Position numbers and translations under genes: made by a program. Shown here piece by piece: positions 46,979 to 56,378 of a stretch of DNA of 64,000 bases. The notes below the pieces were generated by a model. The model searched no databases and was not told the DNA's origin. It was given only the letters and a program-made list of their open reading frames with translations. The first letter of the stretch is position 1. Each line of letters opens with the position of its first letter. Origin of the DNA: Maribacter hydrothermalis (GTDB lineage Bacteria; Bacteroidota; Bacteroidia; Flavobacteriales; Flavobacteriaceae); the NCBI RefSeq assembly GCF_001913155.1, contig NZ_CP018760.1, positions 2,914,001 through 2,978,000 on the forward strand, in the 5' to 3' direction.

Positions 46979-48454
46979 ATGAGTAAAAATTTGACCAAGA
47001 GAAGCGAGGATTATTCCAAATGGTATAATGAGTTAGTAGTGAAGGCAGATTTGGCCGAGAACTCAGGTGTTAGAGGTTGTATGGTTATAAAGCCATACGG
47101 TTACGGTATTTGGGAAAAAATGCAGGCAGGATTGGATAAAATGTTTAAAGAAACGGGCCATGAAAATGCATATTTTCCATTATTTATTCCAAAATCTTAT
47201 TTAAGTAAAGAGGCTAGCCATGTTGAAGGTTTTGCAAAGGAATGTGCTGTAGTAACACATTATAGACTAAAGAATGCTGAGGATGGTAGCGGAATTATTG
47301 TGGATCCAGATGCTAAATTAGAAGAAGAATTAATTGTAAGGCCAACTTCTGAAACTATTATTTGGGATACGTATAGAAAATGGATACAATCGTATAGGGA
47401 TTTGCCTTTGCTTATTAATCAATGGGCGAATGTAGTTCGATGGGAAATGCGCACAAGGTTGTTTTTAAGAACTGCGGAGTTTTTGTGGCAAGAAGGGCAT
47501 ACCGCTCATGCAACTGAACAGGAAGCAATTGCCGAGGCAGAGCAAATGATGAATGTATATGCTGACTTTGTTGAAAACCATATGGCCGTACCTGTTATAA
47601 AAGGTACAAAAACGGAAAGTGAAAGATTTGCTGGAGCAATAGAGACGTATTGCATTGAAGCATTAATGCAAGATGGAAAAGCACTACAAGCAGGAACTTC
47701 ACATTTCTTAGGTCAGAATTTTGCAAAGGCCTTCGATGTTAAATTTGCGAATAAAGAAGGAGGTAAAGAGTATGTATGGGCTACTTCTTGGGGCGTTTCA
47801 ACTAGATTAATGGGAGCATTGGTTATGACACATAGCGATGATAACGGCTTAGTAATTCCTCCAAAATTAGCACCAATACAAGTAGTAATTGTGCCAATTT
47901 ATAAAGGGTTAGATCAGTTAGATGAAATTTCTGAAGCAGTTATGCCTTTGGTGAAAGAATTACGATCTAAAGATATTTCTGTGAAATTCGACAATAGAGA
48001 TACGCACAAGCCAGGTTTTAAATTTAATGAGTATGAGCTTAGGGGGGTGCCAGTTAGGTTGGCTATAGGACCTAGAGATTTAAAGAATGGCACTTTTGAG
48101 GTGGCTAGACGAGATACATTGGAGAAAGCAGTAGTTAATGCAGAAGATATTGTTGCAAAAATTGAGTTTTTAATGGAAGATATTCAGAGAAATATGTACC
48201 AAAAAGCATTTGATTATAGAGCTTCCCATATTACAGAAGTTGATACTTACGATGAATTTAAAAAAGTTTTAGAAGAAAAAGGCGGATTTATTTCTGCTCA
48301 TTGGGACGGAAGTAAAGAAACTGAAGAACGTATAAAAGAAGAAACAAAAGCTACGATAAGGTGTATTCCTATTGATGCTAAAGAAGAATTAGGTGTTTGT
48401 ATGGTAACAGGTAAACCATCTAATAAAAGAGTATATTTTGCTAAAGCGTATTAA
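46979..48454 (+). CDS. proS: Proline-tRNA ligase
   Basis: Class II aminoacyl-tRNA synthetase of the eukaryote/archaea-like short form (491 residues, lacking the bacterial editing insertion). Motif 2 region [21 protein letters not shown] and the motif 3 region [19 protein letters not shown] are clear, and FVIP-type anticodon domain sequence follows ([10 protein letters not shown]). The C-terminal zinc-type domain ends FAKAY with Cys-containing IRCIPIDA. The start ATG is at 46979. It is followed by a tRNA operon with its own promoter. Confidence 0.96.
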   Translation: MSKNLTKRSEDYSKWYNELVVKADLAENSGVRGCMVIKPYGYGIWEKMQAGLDKMFKETGHENAYFPLFIPKSYLSKEASHVEGFAKECAVVTHYRLKNAEDGSGIIVDPDAKLEEELIVRPTSETIIWDTYRKWIQSYRDLPLLINQWANVVRWEMRTRLFLRTAEFLWQEGHTAHATEQEAIAEAEQMMNVYADFVENHMAVPVIKGTKTESERFAGAIETYCIEALMQDGKALQAGTSHFLGQNFAKAFDVKFANKEGGKEYVWATSWGVSTRLMGALVMTHSDDNGLVIPPKLAPIQVVIVPIYKGLDQLDEISEAVMPLVKELRSKDISVKFDNRDTHKPGFKFNEYELRGVPVRLAIGPRDLKNGTFEVARRDTLEKAVVNAEDIVAKIEFLMEDIQRNMYQKAFDYRASHITEVDTYDEFKKVLEEKGGFISAHWDGSKETEERIKEETKATIRCIPIDAKEELGVCMVTGKPSNKRVYFAKAY

Positions 48455-48480
48455 TTTTTTTAAAAAATAATAAACAGGTG

Positions 48481-48510
48481 TTGCGATAGTAAAAAATATT
48501 TGTATTTTTG
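48481..48510 (+). promoter_or_regulatory. Promoter of the tRNA-Glu/rpsT unit
   Basis: TTG (48481-48483), exactly 19 bases, then TATTTTTG (48503-48510). It is a full match to the Bacteroidota -33/-7 consensus, 22 bp before the first tRNA. The best promoter in the window. Confidence 0.72.
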
Positions 48511-48532
48511 CATCCGCAATTGCGCAAAGTAT

Positions 48533-48604
48533 GGTCCGTTCGTCTAGGGGTTAGGACGCCAGGTTTTCATCCTGGTAACAGGGGTTCGATTCCCCTACGG
48601 ACTA
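48533..48604 (+). tRNA. tRNA-Glu (anticodon UUC), copy 1
   Basis: A 72-base cloverleaf with acceptor GGTCCGT/ACGGACT (G1-U72 wobble), D arm, anticodon stem CCAGG/CCTGG with loop TTTTCAT (anticodon TTC) and T arm AGGGGTTCGATTCCCCT. Discriminator A73; CCA is not encoded. It is identical to copy 2. Confidence 0.97.
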
Positions 48605-48645
48605 CAAATTTAATTTTGGATGTATTTCCAAAGCAGTGACATAAT

Positions 48646-48717
48646 GGTCCGTTCGTCTAGGGGTTAGGACGCCAGGTTTTCATCCTGGTAACAGGGGTTC
48701 GATTCCCCTACGGACTA
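48646..48717 (+). tRNA. tRNA-Glu (anticodon UUC), copy 2
   Basis: Identical in sequence to copy 1, 41 bases further on, with the same anticodon TTC. The spacer carries no promoter or terminator, so both tRNAs probably derive from one transcript that may run on into rpsT. Confidence 0.97.
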
Positions 48718-48765
48718 CAAAAATAGAATGGATGAAAATCCGAAGAAATTATAATAAATTATAAA

Positions 48766-49017
48766 ATGGCAAATCACAAGTCGGCATTAAAGAGAATTAG
48801 AAGAAACGAAGCAGTTCGTTTACGTAACAGATATCAGCATAAAACTACACGTAATGCTATCAAGAGATTGCGTGCAGAAGAATCTAAGAAAGATGCAGAG
48901 GCTCTTTTTCCAAGTGTTGTTAGTATGATCGATCGTTTAGCTAAACGTAATATTATACATGATAACAAAGCTGCCAACTTAAAAAGTAAATTGGCAAAGC
49001 ACGTAGCTACATTGTAA
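48766..49017 (+). CDS. rpsT: 30S ribosomal protein S20
   Basis: An 83-residue basic protein that binds 16S rRNA in the small subunit. The family opening ANHKSALKRIRRNEAVRLRN and SMIDRLAKRNIIHDNKAANL are diagnostic. It follows two tRNA-Glu genes after 48 bases with no promoter of its own visible, so it is probably co-transcribed with them. A strong terminator lies 24 bases after its stop. Confidence 0.97.
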   Translation: MANHKSALKRIRRNEAVRLRNRYQHKTTRNAIKRLRAEESKKDAEALFPSVVSMIDRLAKRNIIHDNKAANLKSKLAKHVATL

Positions 49018-49040
49018 ATTTCTGCTATTATAATATTTTA

Positions 49041-49068
49041 AAGCCTTCCAATTTGGAAGGCTTTTTTT
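49041..49068 (+). terminator. Intrinsic terminator of rpsT
   Basis: AAGCCTTCC pairs with GGAAGGCTT around AATTT, followed by a T7 run. Confidence 0.9.
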
Positions 49069-49099
49069 GTTGGGCTTTTAATTGTTGTGCTATTTCTTT

Positions 49100-49261
49100 T
49101 TAAAGTACTTTATTAGATATTGTTTTTCTTTTCATTGGTATTCGAAATCTTCTTATTATTAAATAAAAGCCAATAATAAAACACAGGTAAATTATTCCAA
49201 TAGATGCATGATGGAAATAAATAATGTCATATTCCATAAAAACATCATATCTATAAGTCAT
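49100..49261 (-). CDS. Small membrane protein (53 aa) of unknown function
   Basis: An open frame from ATG 49259-49261 to TAA 49100-49102. It encodes a 53-residue protein with a probable single membrane helix (about 20-37, SIGIIYLCFIIGFYLIIR) and a basic C-terminal tail (RRFRIPMKRKTISNK), giving a cytoplasmic C-end by the positive-inside rule. It starts 55 bases after the stop of the multi-pass membrane gene at 49317 on the same strand and may be co-transcribed with it. No homologue can be named. The amphipathic, charged layout makes random origin less likely but does not exclude it. Confidence 0.45.
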   Translation of the reverse strand: MTYRYDVFMEYDIIYFHHASIGIIYLCFIIGFYLIIRRFRIPMKRKTISNKVL

Positions 49262-49316
49262 ACTAAATTTTTCCGCACGTTATTATTTTATAGTTGGTAT
49301 TCTGTTTAAATTTTAA

Positions 49317-50000
49317 TTATCTAAATGCCAGTTTGCGCCCTTTTAAGAACCCAATAATAAAAAGGCTGTACATTACTACTATTAAGATTCTTAAAACTGA
49401 TTTTAAATCATACGCTATCCAGGTATCATAGTCAGTATAACCTATTACATAAATGATGGGAAAAATCGAATAAAATAGTACTAATGAAAAGCTTACCCAG
49501 AACATTAGATTATGTAATTGAAATAGGTCCTCTTTTTGTTGAACTTTATCTACAAAGTACAGTATAATAATACTTACTAATAACCATGCGCTTATGGCTA
49601 ATGCATAAAATAAGTTTGTTTCAAGTGGATTTTGATATAGTGTACTAATGGAATATGATAAGAGACTAATTATGGTACTAATTATAATCCATTTTTTAAA
49701 GTTTTTATTTTCTATAAGCTTATAGTAGACATAGTAAAAGAAACAAAAGAAAATAATGGCATATATATTATATATAACATCATTGTAATTACTGTATTTT
49801 ATATTACTAAAAAAAGAGATTTCATCAAAATTCCTCACTAAAAAACCCAACACCTCATTAAAAAAGGTGTATGCAATTATAATGGGAAAGTATTTTAGTG
49901 CTGTATCATAGTATTTTCTGTATGTTGCCAGAGATATAAATAAGGTTACGGCATAAACGAACATGTAATAATTTTCCTTTATAAAAGATATAGTAAGCAT
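49317..50000 (-). CDS. Multi-pass membrane protein of unknown function
   Basis: A 227-residue, highly hydrophobic protein with about seven predicted helices, including YYMFVYAVTLFISLATY, VIYNIYAIIFFCFFYYVYY, WIIISTIISLLSYSI, ALAISAWLLVSIIILYFV and VLRILIVVMYSLFIIGFL. Short charged loops and a basic end (KGRKLAFR) suggest an inner-membrane protein. Seven-helix proteins of this size in Bacteroidota are often near signalling genes, but none is adjacent here. It starts 12 bases after the lipoprotein gene upstream and is followed by a 53-residue membrane protein, together forming a small operon of unknown purpose. Confidence 0.65.
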   Translation of the reverse strand: MLTISFIKENYYMFVYAVTLFISLATYRKYYDTALKYFPIIIAYTFFNEVLGFLVRNFDEISFFSNIKYSNYNDVIYNIYAIIFFCFFYYVYYKLIENKNFKKWIIISTIISLLSYSISTLYQNPLETNLFYALAISAWLLVSIIILYFVDKVQQKEDLFQLHNLMFWVSFSLVLFYSIFPIIYVIGYTDYDTWIAYDLKSVLRILIVVMYSLFIIGFLKGRKLAFR

Positions 50001-50012
50001 GTCGCTTTTATT

Positions 50013-50690
50013 TTAAAAATCAGTTTTTGGTGGAGGTCCGCCTTGACCAAAATTAAAAGCCAAACTTTTACTTCCCTGTAGACTTGTTTTTAAGGTAAAG
50101 TTTGGAGCAATACTGGCTTCAGATTTTTGAGTTTTCTCTATCGCTAATCCTAAACCGTCATTTGCAGTGGCTTTCCAATCTTTAATAAGTTCAGCTTTAC
50201 CATCACTACCTATGAAGAAACCGTAGTTGATGCCTTTTTCATCTAAGGTTGGTACCATAAATATTGAATTCTGTCTTTTGTGAACAACTTTTTTTCCATT
50301 TGGAAACTTATCATCGTTGGCGTAGTTTGCAAAATACAATCGTAGTTTGGTAATTTTTTTAACTCCGCCGGCAGCTGCTTCTTGGTCTAAATAGGCCATG
50401 TACTGTTTCATTGTTTCATAGTCAAAATCAACAAAACGCGATGCTTCGAATTTTTCTTCGGGAAGCCGCTGTTGTGTTTCATAGGCTTCAATAATACCTA
50501 CTCTGTGTTTTGAATAATTATTATATATATCGTTAGCCTCGTCTAACGATATAATATTTGCGGGTGTTTCAACAATCGGTGGATCTTTGTGGTCAGGTAA
50601 ACTATCTTTCTGTTGTTGATTGCAGCCAAAAATTGTAACTAGTGCCAAAAAACATGCACTTTTAAAAATCATTGAGGATGGTTTTTTCAT
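50013..50690 (-). CDS. Lipoprotein of unknown function
   Basis: A 225-residue protein with a lipoprotein signal (ACFLALVTIFGC, lipid Cys23). The mature part has an acidic linker (about 24-45), then a mixed alpha/beta domain (about 50-190) with ISLDEANDIYNNYSKHRVGIIEAYE and LRLYFANYANDDK. The late segment KTSLQGSKSLAFNFGQGGPPPKTDF is Gly/Pro-rich and probably disordered. I recognise no family. It lies 12 bases before the multi-pass membrane gene, so the two products may act together at the inner membrane or periplasm. Confidence 0.65.
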   Translation of the reverse strand: MKKPSSMIFKSACFLALVTIFGCNQQQKDSLPDHKDPPIVETPANIISLDEANDIYNNYSKHRVGIIEAYETQQRLPEEKFEASRFVDFDYETMKQYMAYLDQEAAAGGVKKITKLRLYFANYANDDKFPNGKKVVHKRQNSIFMVPTLDEKGINYGFFIGSDGKAELIKDWKATANDGLGLAIEKTQKSEASIAPNFTLKTSLQGSKSLAFNFGQGGPPPKTDF

Positions 50691-50840
50691 TTTCTGAGAA
50701 TTAAGAAGATTACTAATGAAACAGAAAAAAGAATTTGGGGAGATTTCTTTTCTAATATATTAAAGATATTAAAAAAAAGTAGTGTTGAGGGTTTATAATG
50801 AGTTTTAATAAGGATAACTATTTAAGAATCAGGTAAAACT

Positions 50841-50873
50841 AAAAATCCCGATCTCATCTTGAAATCGGGATTT
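50841..50873 (-). terminator. Intrinsic terminator of rho
   Basis: AAATCCCGAT and ATCGGGATTT form a 10-bp stem around an 11-base loop; on the minus strand it is followed by a T run, 23 bp after the rho stop. Confidence 0.8.
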
Positions 50874-50895
50874 AAAATATAATTGAATATGAATT

Positions 50896-52527
50896 CTATT
50901 GATTCATAGTCATCAAGAATTCTTCATTATTCTTAGTTTGCTTAAAACGTTGCTCAATAAATTCCATTGCTTCTACAGGGTTCATATCTGCAAGATATTT
51001 GCGCATAATCCACATACGTTGCAAGGTATTTTCATCAAGTAGCATGTCATCTCTACGAGTACTGGAAGATGTAAGGTCAATTGCAGGGAAAATTCTTCTG
51101 TTCGCAATCTTACGATCTAATTGAAGCTCCATGTTACCGGTACCTTTAAATTCTTCAAAGATAACCTCGTCCATTTTAGAACCAGTTTCTGTCAATGCTG
51201 TAGCAATAATGGATAAAGAACCTCCACCTTCAATGTTACGAGCTGCCCCAAAGAATCTTTTTGGCTTGTGCAAGGCATTAGCATCAACACCACCACTTAA
51301 TACTTTACCAGATGCTGGTTGAACCGTATTGTAGGCTCTTGCCAAACGTGTAATGGAATCCAAAAGGATCACTACATCATGCCCACATTCAACCAATCGT
51401 TTTGCTTTTTCTAAAACAATATTTGCTACGCGTACATGTTCTGTTGGTTCTTTATCAAAAGTTGAAGCAACTACTTCACCACGCACATTACGTTGCATAT
51501 CGGTAACTTCTTCTGGTCGTTCATCAATTAATAATATTATTTGATAAACTTCTGGATGATTTGCTGCAATACCGTTGGCTATATCTTTTAAAAGCATGGT
51601 TTTACCAGACTTAGGTTGTGATACGATCATACCTCTTTGTCCTTTTCCTATTGGGGAGAACAAATCGATAATACGAGTAGATATTGTGCTTTGACGTTCT
51701 GCCAAATTGAATTTTTCTTGTGGGAATAACGGAGTCAAATGCTCAAAAGATACACGATCACGAACTATCTGTGGGTCTATACCGTTAATTTTGTTCACCT
51801 TTATTAGAGGGAAATACTTTTCTCCTTCTTTTGGAGGTCTTACATTTCCTAATACCGTATCCCCAGTTTTTAACCCAAAAAGACGAATTTGCGATTGCGA
51901 TACATAAATATCATCAGGCGATGATAAGTAATTGTAATCTGATGAGCGCAAAAATCCGTAACCATCTTGCATGATATCTAATACCCCTTCACTGGCAATA
52001 ATGGAATCGAACTCATACTCAGGCTCCTTATATCTGTTTTTTAAATCCTTGTCAAAATTGCTTTTATCATGAGGAGTCCTAGGGTTAGGTTTTTTGTTTT
52101 GATTATTATTTTGAGGAGAATTCTTTTGGAACTCCTTTTTATTATTAGGCTGATTTGCAGGTTTTGGCCTAGGTCGTGGTCTAGGTTTTGTGGTATCTGC
52201 AGTTTCCTTAGAATCTTTTTCAAGGATATTTTCCTTTTTTACAGTCTCTTGTTTACTGCCCTCTTTTGGTGCATTAGCTGCTTTTGGTGCAACACGCTGT
52301 CTAGGCCTTGGTTTTGGCTTTGGTTTTTCCTCGGTTGGCTTGTTGCTTTCTTCTGTAATTGTAGGGGCAATGGCCGCAGCTACTTTAGGATTGGCAGCTT
52401 GTAAGTCTAATATTTGGTAGACTAAGTCTAATTTTTTTAAGGTTTTAAATTTAGGAACCTTTAGACCTTTAGCAATTTCCTGAAGCTCAGGTAGCTTTTT
52501 TGATTTTAAATCTGAAATCTCAAACAT
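50896..52527 (-). CDS. rho: Transcription termination factor Rho with long disordered insertion
   Basis: Hexameric RNA-dependent ATPase that terminates transcription. The Rho N-terminal helical domain (about 1-45, [11 protein letters not shown]) is followed by a 120-residue insertion (about 50-170) made of K, P, R, N, Q and E with PKPRPR-type repeats. The RNA-binding cold-shock domain follows ([16 protein letters not shown]). The ATPase core has Walker A QPKSGKT, Walker B region [18 protein letters not shown] and the R-loop and Q-loop segments. The total is 543 residues versus about 419 for E. coli Rho; the insertion accounts for the difference. It is a lineage trait of Bacteroidota. Confidence 0.96.
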   Translation of the reverse strand: MFEISDLKSKKLPELQEIAKGLKVPKFKTLKKLDLVYQILDLQAANPKVAAAIAPTITEESNKPTEEKPKPKPRPRQRVAPKAANAPKEGSKQETVKKENILEKDSKETADTTKPRPRPRPKPANQPNNKKEFQKNSPQNNNQNKKPNPRTPHDKSNFDKDLKNRYKEPEYEFDSIIASEGVLDIMQDGYGFLRSSDYNYLSSPDDIYVSQSQIRLFGLKTGDTVLGNVRPPKEGEKYFPLIKVNKINGIDPQIVRDRVSFEHLTPLFPQEKFNLAERQSTISTRIIDLFSPIGKGQRGMIVSQPKSGKTMLLKDIANGIAANHPEVYQIILLIDERPEEVTDMQRNVRGEVVASTFDKEPTEHVRVANIVLEKAKRLVECGHDVVILLDSITRLARAYNTVQPASGKVLSGGVDANALHKPKRFFGAARNIEGGGSLSIIATALTETGSKMDEVIFEEFKGTGNMELQLDRKIANRRIFPAIDLTSSSTRRDDMLLDENTLQRMWIMRKYLADMNPVEAMEFIEQRFKQTKNNEEFLMTMNQ

Positions 52528-52693
52528 TAAGTAGTTGAATAAATTATATGTGATTTGTATTGTAAGAAGTAAATTTTTATTTTGGATAAGCCTAAGGAAT
52601 GTTTTCCTTTAGTTGGTAAGTGTTACAACAAGATAACGTAGCAATATTACAAATTATTTTGAACAAAAGTGCAATAATTTTTGAAAAGACCTG

Positions 52694-52701
52694 TATTTTT
52701 G
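52694..52701 (+). promoter_or_regulatory. Candidate -7 element for the DUF4293 gene
   Basis: TATTTTTG fits TAnnTTTG, 23 bp before ATG 52725; no convincing -33. Confidence 0.4.
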
Positions 52702-52724
52702 CAACGTAAACTGGTAATTGATTT

Positions 52725-53135
52725 ATGATTCAAAGAATACAAAGCCTTTATTTGATAGTTGTAGCAATACTTACAGGTGTTCTACCGTTCTTCTTTAACC
52801 TATGGATAGATATCGATGGTATTGAAGTATTTGCAACTAATGAAATGCTTATTTCTATTGCCTTTTATGCAAGTGCTGTTCTCGCTGTTTGGGCCATAGT
52901 ACAATTTAAAAATCGAAAAAATCAGTTTGTAATTAACAGACTGAACATGATATTGAATGTTTTTTTATTAGGATTTTTCGTTTATCGATCACTAAACTTA
53001 TCCGGAGAGGCTTTGGTCTCTGAGAAGGGTATTGGGATGTTGATTCCAGTATTTTCTATCGTTTTTTTAGTCCTTGCAAACAGGGCTATAAAAAAGGATG
53101 AAGATCTTGTAAAATCTGTTGATCGCTTGCGTTAA
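52725..53135 (+). CDS. DUF4293 family membrane protein
   Basis: A 136-residue integral membrane protein with four helices: IQSLYLIVVAILTGVLPFFF, MLISIAFYASAVLAVWAIVQF, MILNVFLLGFFVYRSL and GIGMLIPVFSIVFLVLANRAI. The opening MIQRIQSLYL is the family signature. DUF4293 proteins are restricted to Bacteroidota and lie next to rho in many genomes, as here, but their function is unknown. The C-terminal tail (KKDEDLVKSVDRLR) is charged and cytoplasmic. Divergent from rho with 197 bases between. Confidence 0.88.
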   Translation: MIQRIQSLYLIVVAILTGVLPFFFNLWIDIDGIEVFATNEMLISIAFYASAVLAVWAIVQFKNRKNQFVINRLNMILNVFLLGFFVYRSLNLSGEALVSEKGIGMLIPVFSIVFLVLANRAIKKDEDLVKSVDRLR

Positions 53136-53164
53136 GCCTAAAACCTTAGTAGTATTAGTGCGTT

Positions 53165-53191
53165 AAACCCGGGGTAGTTTCCGGGTTTTTT
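53165..53191 (+). terminator. Intrinsic terminator of the DUF4293 gene
   Basis: AAACCCGG pairs with CCGGGTTT around an 8-base loop, then a T run. Confidence 0.75.
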
Positions 53192-53236
53192 ATTTTAATT
53201 GTATTACAAATGAATTCAATGAAAAAACTTCAGGTT

Positions 53237-53731
53237 TTATCGCTTACCTAACTCAATTACTTCCAAGTCTTTAATATTATTACCCTCTATAATAAAACGT
53301 AGCATAGTCCTTACTTGGTGAAAACCATGTTTTCCACATGCTCCTGGGTTCATATGTAGTACCCCTAATTTTTTGTCCATCATTACTTTAAGAATATGAG
53401 AATGTCCACAAATGAATAATTTTGGAGGATTCTCTTTGATGATATCTCTTGTTCTACTATTATATTTAGGGGGATATCCTCCTATGTGGGTAATAAGTAC
53501 ATCAACACCTTCGCAAAAAAATCTATTATGCTCTGGGTATTCTTTTTGAATGATATGGTCGTCAATATTCCCATAAACACCTCTTAAGGGTTTTATTTTT
53601 GAAATAGTATCTGTCACGGCTAAAGAACCAATATCGCCAGCATGCCAAACTTCATCAGCCCAATGTACATGTTTTAAAATAGCTTCATCTATATGCGAAT
53701 GTGTGTCAGAAAGTAAAAGAATTTTGGTCAT
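53237..53731 (-). CDS. Metallophosphoesterase (YfcE/MJ0936 type)
   Basis: A 164-residue cytoplasmic phosphodiesterase of the calcineurin-like superfamily. Metal ligands are in LLSDTHSH, VWHAGDIGS, VYGNIDDH, LITHIGGYP and ICGHSHI, all conserved. I start at ATG 53729-53731 (MTKILLLSD), the normal family opening; a TTG seven codons upstream is an alternative. The length matches YfcE-like enzymes, which hydrolyse phosphodiesters with broad specificity; the native substrate is unknown. Confidence 0.9.
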   Translation of the reverse strand: MTKILLLSDTHSHIDEAILKHVHWADEVWHAGDIGSLAVTDTISKIKPLRGVYGNIDDHIIQKEYPEHNRFFCEGVDVLITHIGGYPPKYNSRTRDIIKENPPKLFICGHSHILKVMMDKKLGVLHMNPGACGKHGFHQVRTMLRFIIEGNNIKDLEVIELGKR

Positions 53732-53832
53732 TATAGATTTCAATTTTAACAAGGAAATAGATTGGTATTATCAAGCAACTAAAATTCTTACTTGACTTTG
53801 CTGAATCGAATTTTAAACCGTATCCTTTTTAA

Positions 53833-53840
53833 TATCTTTG
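53833..53840 (+). promoter_or_regulatory. Candidate truA -7 element
   Basis: TATCTTTG is an exact TAnnTTTG match, 25 bp before TTG 53866, and supports that start. The -33 element is weak. Confidence 0.42.
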
Positions 53841-53865
53841 TGCTATACAAAACTAGCAGATCCCA

Positions 53866-54615
53866 TTGAATTTCTTCATTCAATTTTCATACTTCGGTAA
53901 ATCATATCATGGTTGGCAAAATCAACCAAATGCCATAACTATTCAAGAAGTGTTAGAAAATGCAATGTCTACATTATTGAATAATCCTATCTCTTTAATG
54001 GGAGCGGGCCGTACGGACACTGGGGTTCATGCCAAAGAAATGTATGCCCATTTTGAAATAGAAACCTTTGAGAATATTCCTGAGTTTGTATTTAAATTAA
54101 ATTCATTCTTACCCAATGACATTGCTGTTGAACGTATTTTTGAAGTTAATGTAGATGCCCATGCTCGTTTTCATGCCACGGCTAGGACTTACGAATATCA
54201 TATCTCTAGAAAAAAAGATCCGTTTTCTATAGACAATGCATATTTTGTTAAAAAAGATTTAGATGTTGAGCAAATGAATATTGCGGCCAAACTTCTCTTA
54301 GGGAAAAGAGATTTTGAGTGTTTTTCAAAATCGAATACCGATGTATTTACGAATATATGCGATTTAAAAGAAGCATATTGGATTGAGAAAAATGACATGC
54401 TGATCTTTACAATTACCGCAGATAGATTTCTTAGAAATATGGTCAGAGCCATTGTCGGGACACTAATAAATGTTGGTTTAGGAAAATACTCGGCGGACTA
54501 TGTTAATACCATATTAAAAAGCAAGGATAGAACAAAAGCGGGCGTTTCTGTTCCTGCAAAAGGGTTATATTTGACCTCTATTGTTTACCCCAATACTATT
54601 TTAAAGAATGGATAA
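53866..54615 (+). CDS. truA: tRNA pseudouridine synthase A, TTG start
   Basis: Modifies uridines 38-40 in the anticodon stem-loop of tRNAs. The catalytic Asp is in AGRTDTGVHA (about 46-55); FIQFSYFGKSYHGWQNQP, FHATARTYEYHI and DRFLRNMVRAIVGTLINVG are family landmarks. The start is TTG 53866: it gives the canonical opening and no closer ATG fits. The 249 residues are normal. Its last bases overlap the start of the ABC exporter gene by 8 bases (ATGGATAA), implying translational coupling. Confidence 0.95.
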   Translation: MNFFIQFSYFGKSYHGWQNQPNAITIQEVLENAMSTLLNNPISLMGAGRTDTGVHAKEMYAHFEIETFENIPEFVFKLNSFLPNDIAVERIFEVNVDAHARFHATARTYEYHISRKKDPFSIDNAYFVKKDLDVEQMNIAAKLLLGKRDFECFSKSNTDVFTNICDLKEAYWIEKNDMLIFTITADRFLRNMVRAIVGTLINVGLGKYSADYVNTILKSKDRTKAGVSVPAKGLYLTSIVYPNTILKNG

Positions 54616-56374
54616 GGATACTGGCAAAGCATTTGACACTCGTCTTTTTAAACGCTTAATAGCCTACACCAAACCGTATAGACTTACTTTTTACGGGGTG
54701 GCGCTTGCAGCTATTTTATTATCTGGTTTTGCAATTCTTACCCCATTAATAGTAAAGAAAATCATTGATGATGCTATAAAGGGTAGTGATAGTCAAATGT
54801 TGTTGAATCTTACAATAGCCATGTTGGTGGTTTTAATTGGTCAAGTAATAAGTCAACTTGCATTTAATTACTACGCTAATTGGTTGGGTGAATCGGTTAT
54901 TAAAGATATTCGCATTAATTTGTTTAAAAAGATGCTTTCATTTAGGATGAAGTATTTTGATAACTCATCTTTAGGTGTTTTGGTTACCAGGGCGGTTGCG
55001 GATATGCAAAGAATTGGGGAAATATTTAGTCAAGGCTTTTTCGTAATTGTTGCAGATTTATTGAAAATGGTCGTTGCTGCTATTATCATGTTATTTATAA
55101 ATTGGAAACTTTCTTTGATTGTTTTCGCTTTGTTACCTATTATCCTTTACGCAACAAGATTGTTTCAAAAAGCCATGAAAGTGGCATTTACAGAGGTAAG
55201 GGCAGAGGTTTCTAATTTAAATTCATTTGTACAAGAGCGTATTACGGGAATGAAAATAGTTCAGCTATTTACTCGCGAAAAAATTGAAAGCAACAAGTTT
55301 AGAGAAATAAACGAAAAACATAAAAATGCTTGGTTGAAAACAGTTTGGTACAACTCTATTTTCTTTCCAATAGCTGAAATAGTTTCTTCTTTAACAGTAG
55401 GTTTAATTGTTTGGTACGGTGGATTGCAGAATGTTGCAAATATATCCACTGATATTGCGGGAACTATCTTTGCTTTTATAATGCTTATAGATTTATTGTT
55501 TAGACCACTTAGACAAATTGCTGATAAATTTAATACCCTACAAATGGGCATGGTCGCAGCAAACAGAGTATTTAAAATTTTAGATACGGATAGTCATATA
55601 CAAAATGTGGGTACTTATGAAAGTGGAGCTTTTAAAGGGGACATTAAATTTAATAATGTTCGTTTCGGATATTTAGAAGACGAAGAGGTATTGCATGGAA
55701 TATCTTTTGAGGTAAAAGCAGGAGAAACGGTAGCAATAGTAGGTTCTACTGGGGCTGGTAAGAGTACTATAATTAATCTTTTAAATCGTTTTTACGAGAT
55801 TAATTCGGGTGAAATAACAGTTGATGGAGTTGATATTAAAGAGTACAATTTACCTTCTTTACGTTCGAATATTGCGGTAGTATTGCAAGATGTGTTTTTG
55901 TTTGCAGATACGATTGCCAACAATATATCACTAAAGAATCCTGAGATTTCTGTAAACGATATTGAGAATGCGGCAAAAGCAATTGGTGTAGATACTTTTA
56001 TATCTAGTTTGCCAGGCGGTTATGAGTATAATGTAAAGGAAAGAGGTACAATGCTTTCAAGTGGTCAACGTCAATTAATTGCTTTTCTTAGAGCATATGT
56101 AAGCAACCCCAGTATACTAATTTTGGACGAGGCTACATCATCTGTAGATACCTATTCTGAACAATTAATACAATTAGCTACAGATAAAATTACCCAAGGC
56201 AGAACATCTATAGTTATAGCTCACAGGTTGGCTACTATTAAAAAAGCCGATAAAATTATTGTGATGGATGCCGGTAATATTGTTGAAACTGGAACTCACA
56301 AACAATTGCTAAAAAAAGGTGGGTACTACAGTAATTTATATGAAGCTCAGTTCTTAGCAGAGGAGGTAGCTTAG
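54608..56374 (+). CDS. ABC exporter, MsbA-like half-transporter
   Basis: A 588-residue homodimeric-type exporter. The transmembrane domain (about 1-320) has about six helices (LIAYTKPYRLTFYGVALAAIL, MLNLTIAMLVVLIGQVI, IVADLLKMVVAAIIMLF and others) and the ATPase domain (about 345-585) is intact. It has Walker A GSTGAGKST, signature LSSGQRQ, Walker B ILILDEATSSVD and the switch region VIAHRLAT. MsbA/LmrA-type transporters export lipids, lipid A precursors or drugs; which applies is not shown. It is coupled to truA by an 8-base overlap and ends 4 bases before convergent cdaA. Confidence 0.9.
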   Translation: MDKDTGKAFDTRLFKRLIAYTKPYRLTFYGVALAAILLSGFAILTPLIVKKIIDDAIKGSDSQMLLNLTIAMLVVLIGQVISQLAFNYYANWLGESVIKDIRINLFKKMLSFRMKYFDNSSLGVLVTRAVADMQRIGEIFSQGFFVIVADLLKMVVAAIIMLFINWKLSLIVFALLPIILYATRLFQKAMKVAFTEVRAEVSNLNSFVQERITGMKIVQLFTREKIESNKFREINEKHKNAWLKTVWYNSIFFPIAEIVSSLTVGLIVWYGGLQNVANISTDIAGTIFAFIMLIDLLFRPLRQIADKFNTLQMGMVAANRVFKILDTDSHIQNVGTYESGAFKGDIKFNNVRFGYLEDEEVLHGISFEVKAGETVAIVGSTGAGKSTIINLLNRFYEINSGEITVDGVDIKEYNLPSLRSNIAVVLQDVFLFADTIANNISLKNPEISVNDIENAAKAIGVDTFISSLPGGYEYNVKERGTMLSSGQRQLIAFLRAYVSNPSILILDEATSSVDTYSEQLIQLATDKITQGRTSIVIAHRLATIKKADKIIVMDAGNIVETGTHKQLLKKGGYYSNLYEAQFLAEEVA

Positions 56375-56378
56375 CGAT

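Noticed and set aside
48533..48717. Repeated 72-bp block as a mobile or CRISPR-like repeat
   Set aside because: Both copies fold as complete tRNA-Glu genes; the duplication is a tRNA pair.
52069..52404. Frames opposite the rho insertion, rich in Phe, Trp and Leu
   Set aside because: They mirror the repetitive Lys/Pro/Arg codons of rho and have no independent support.
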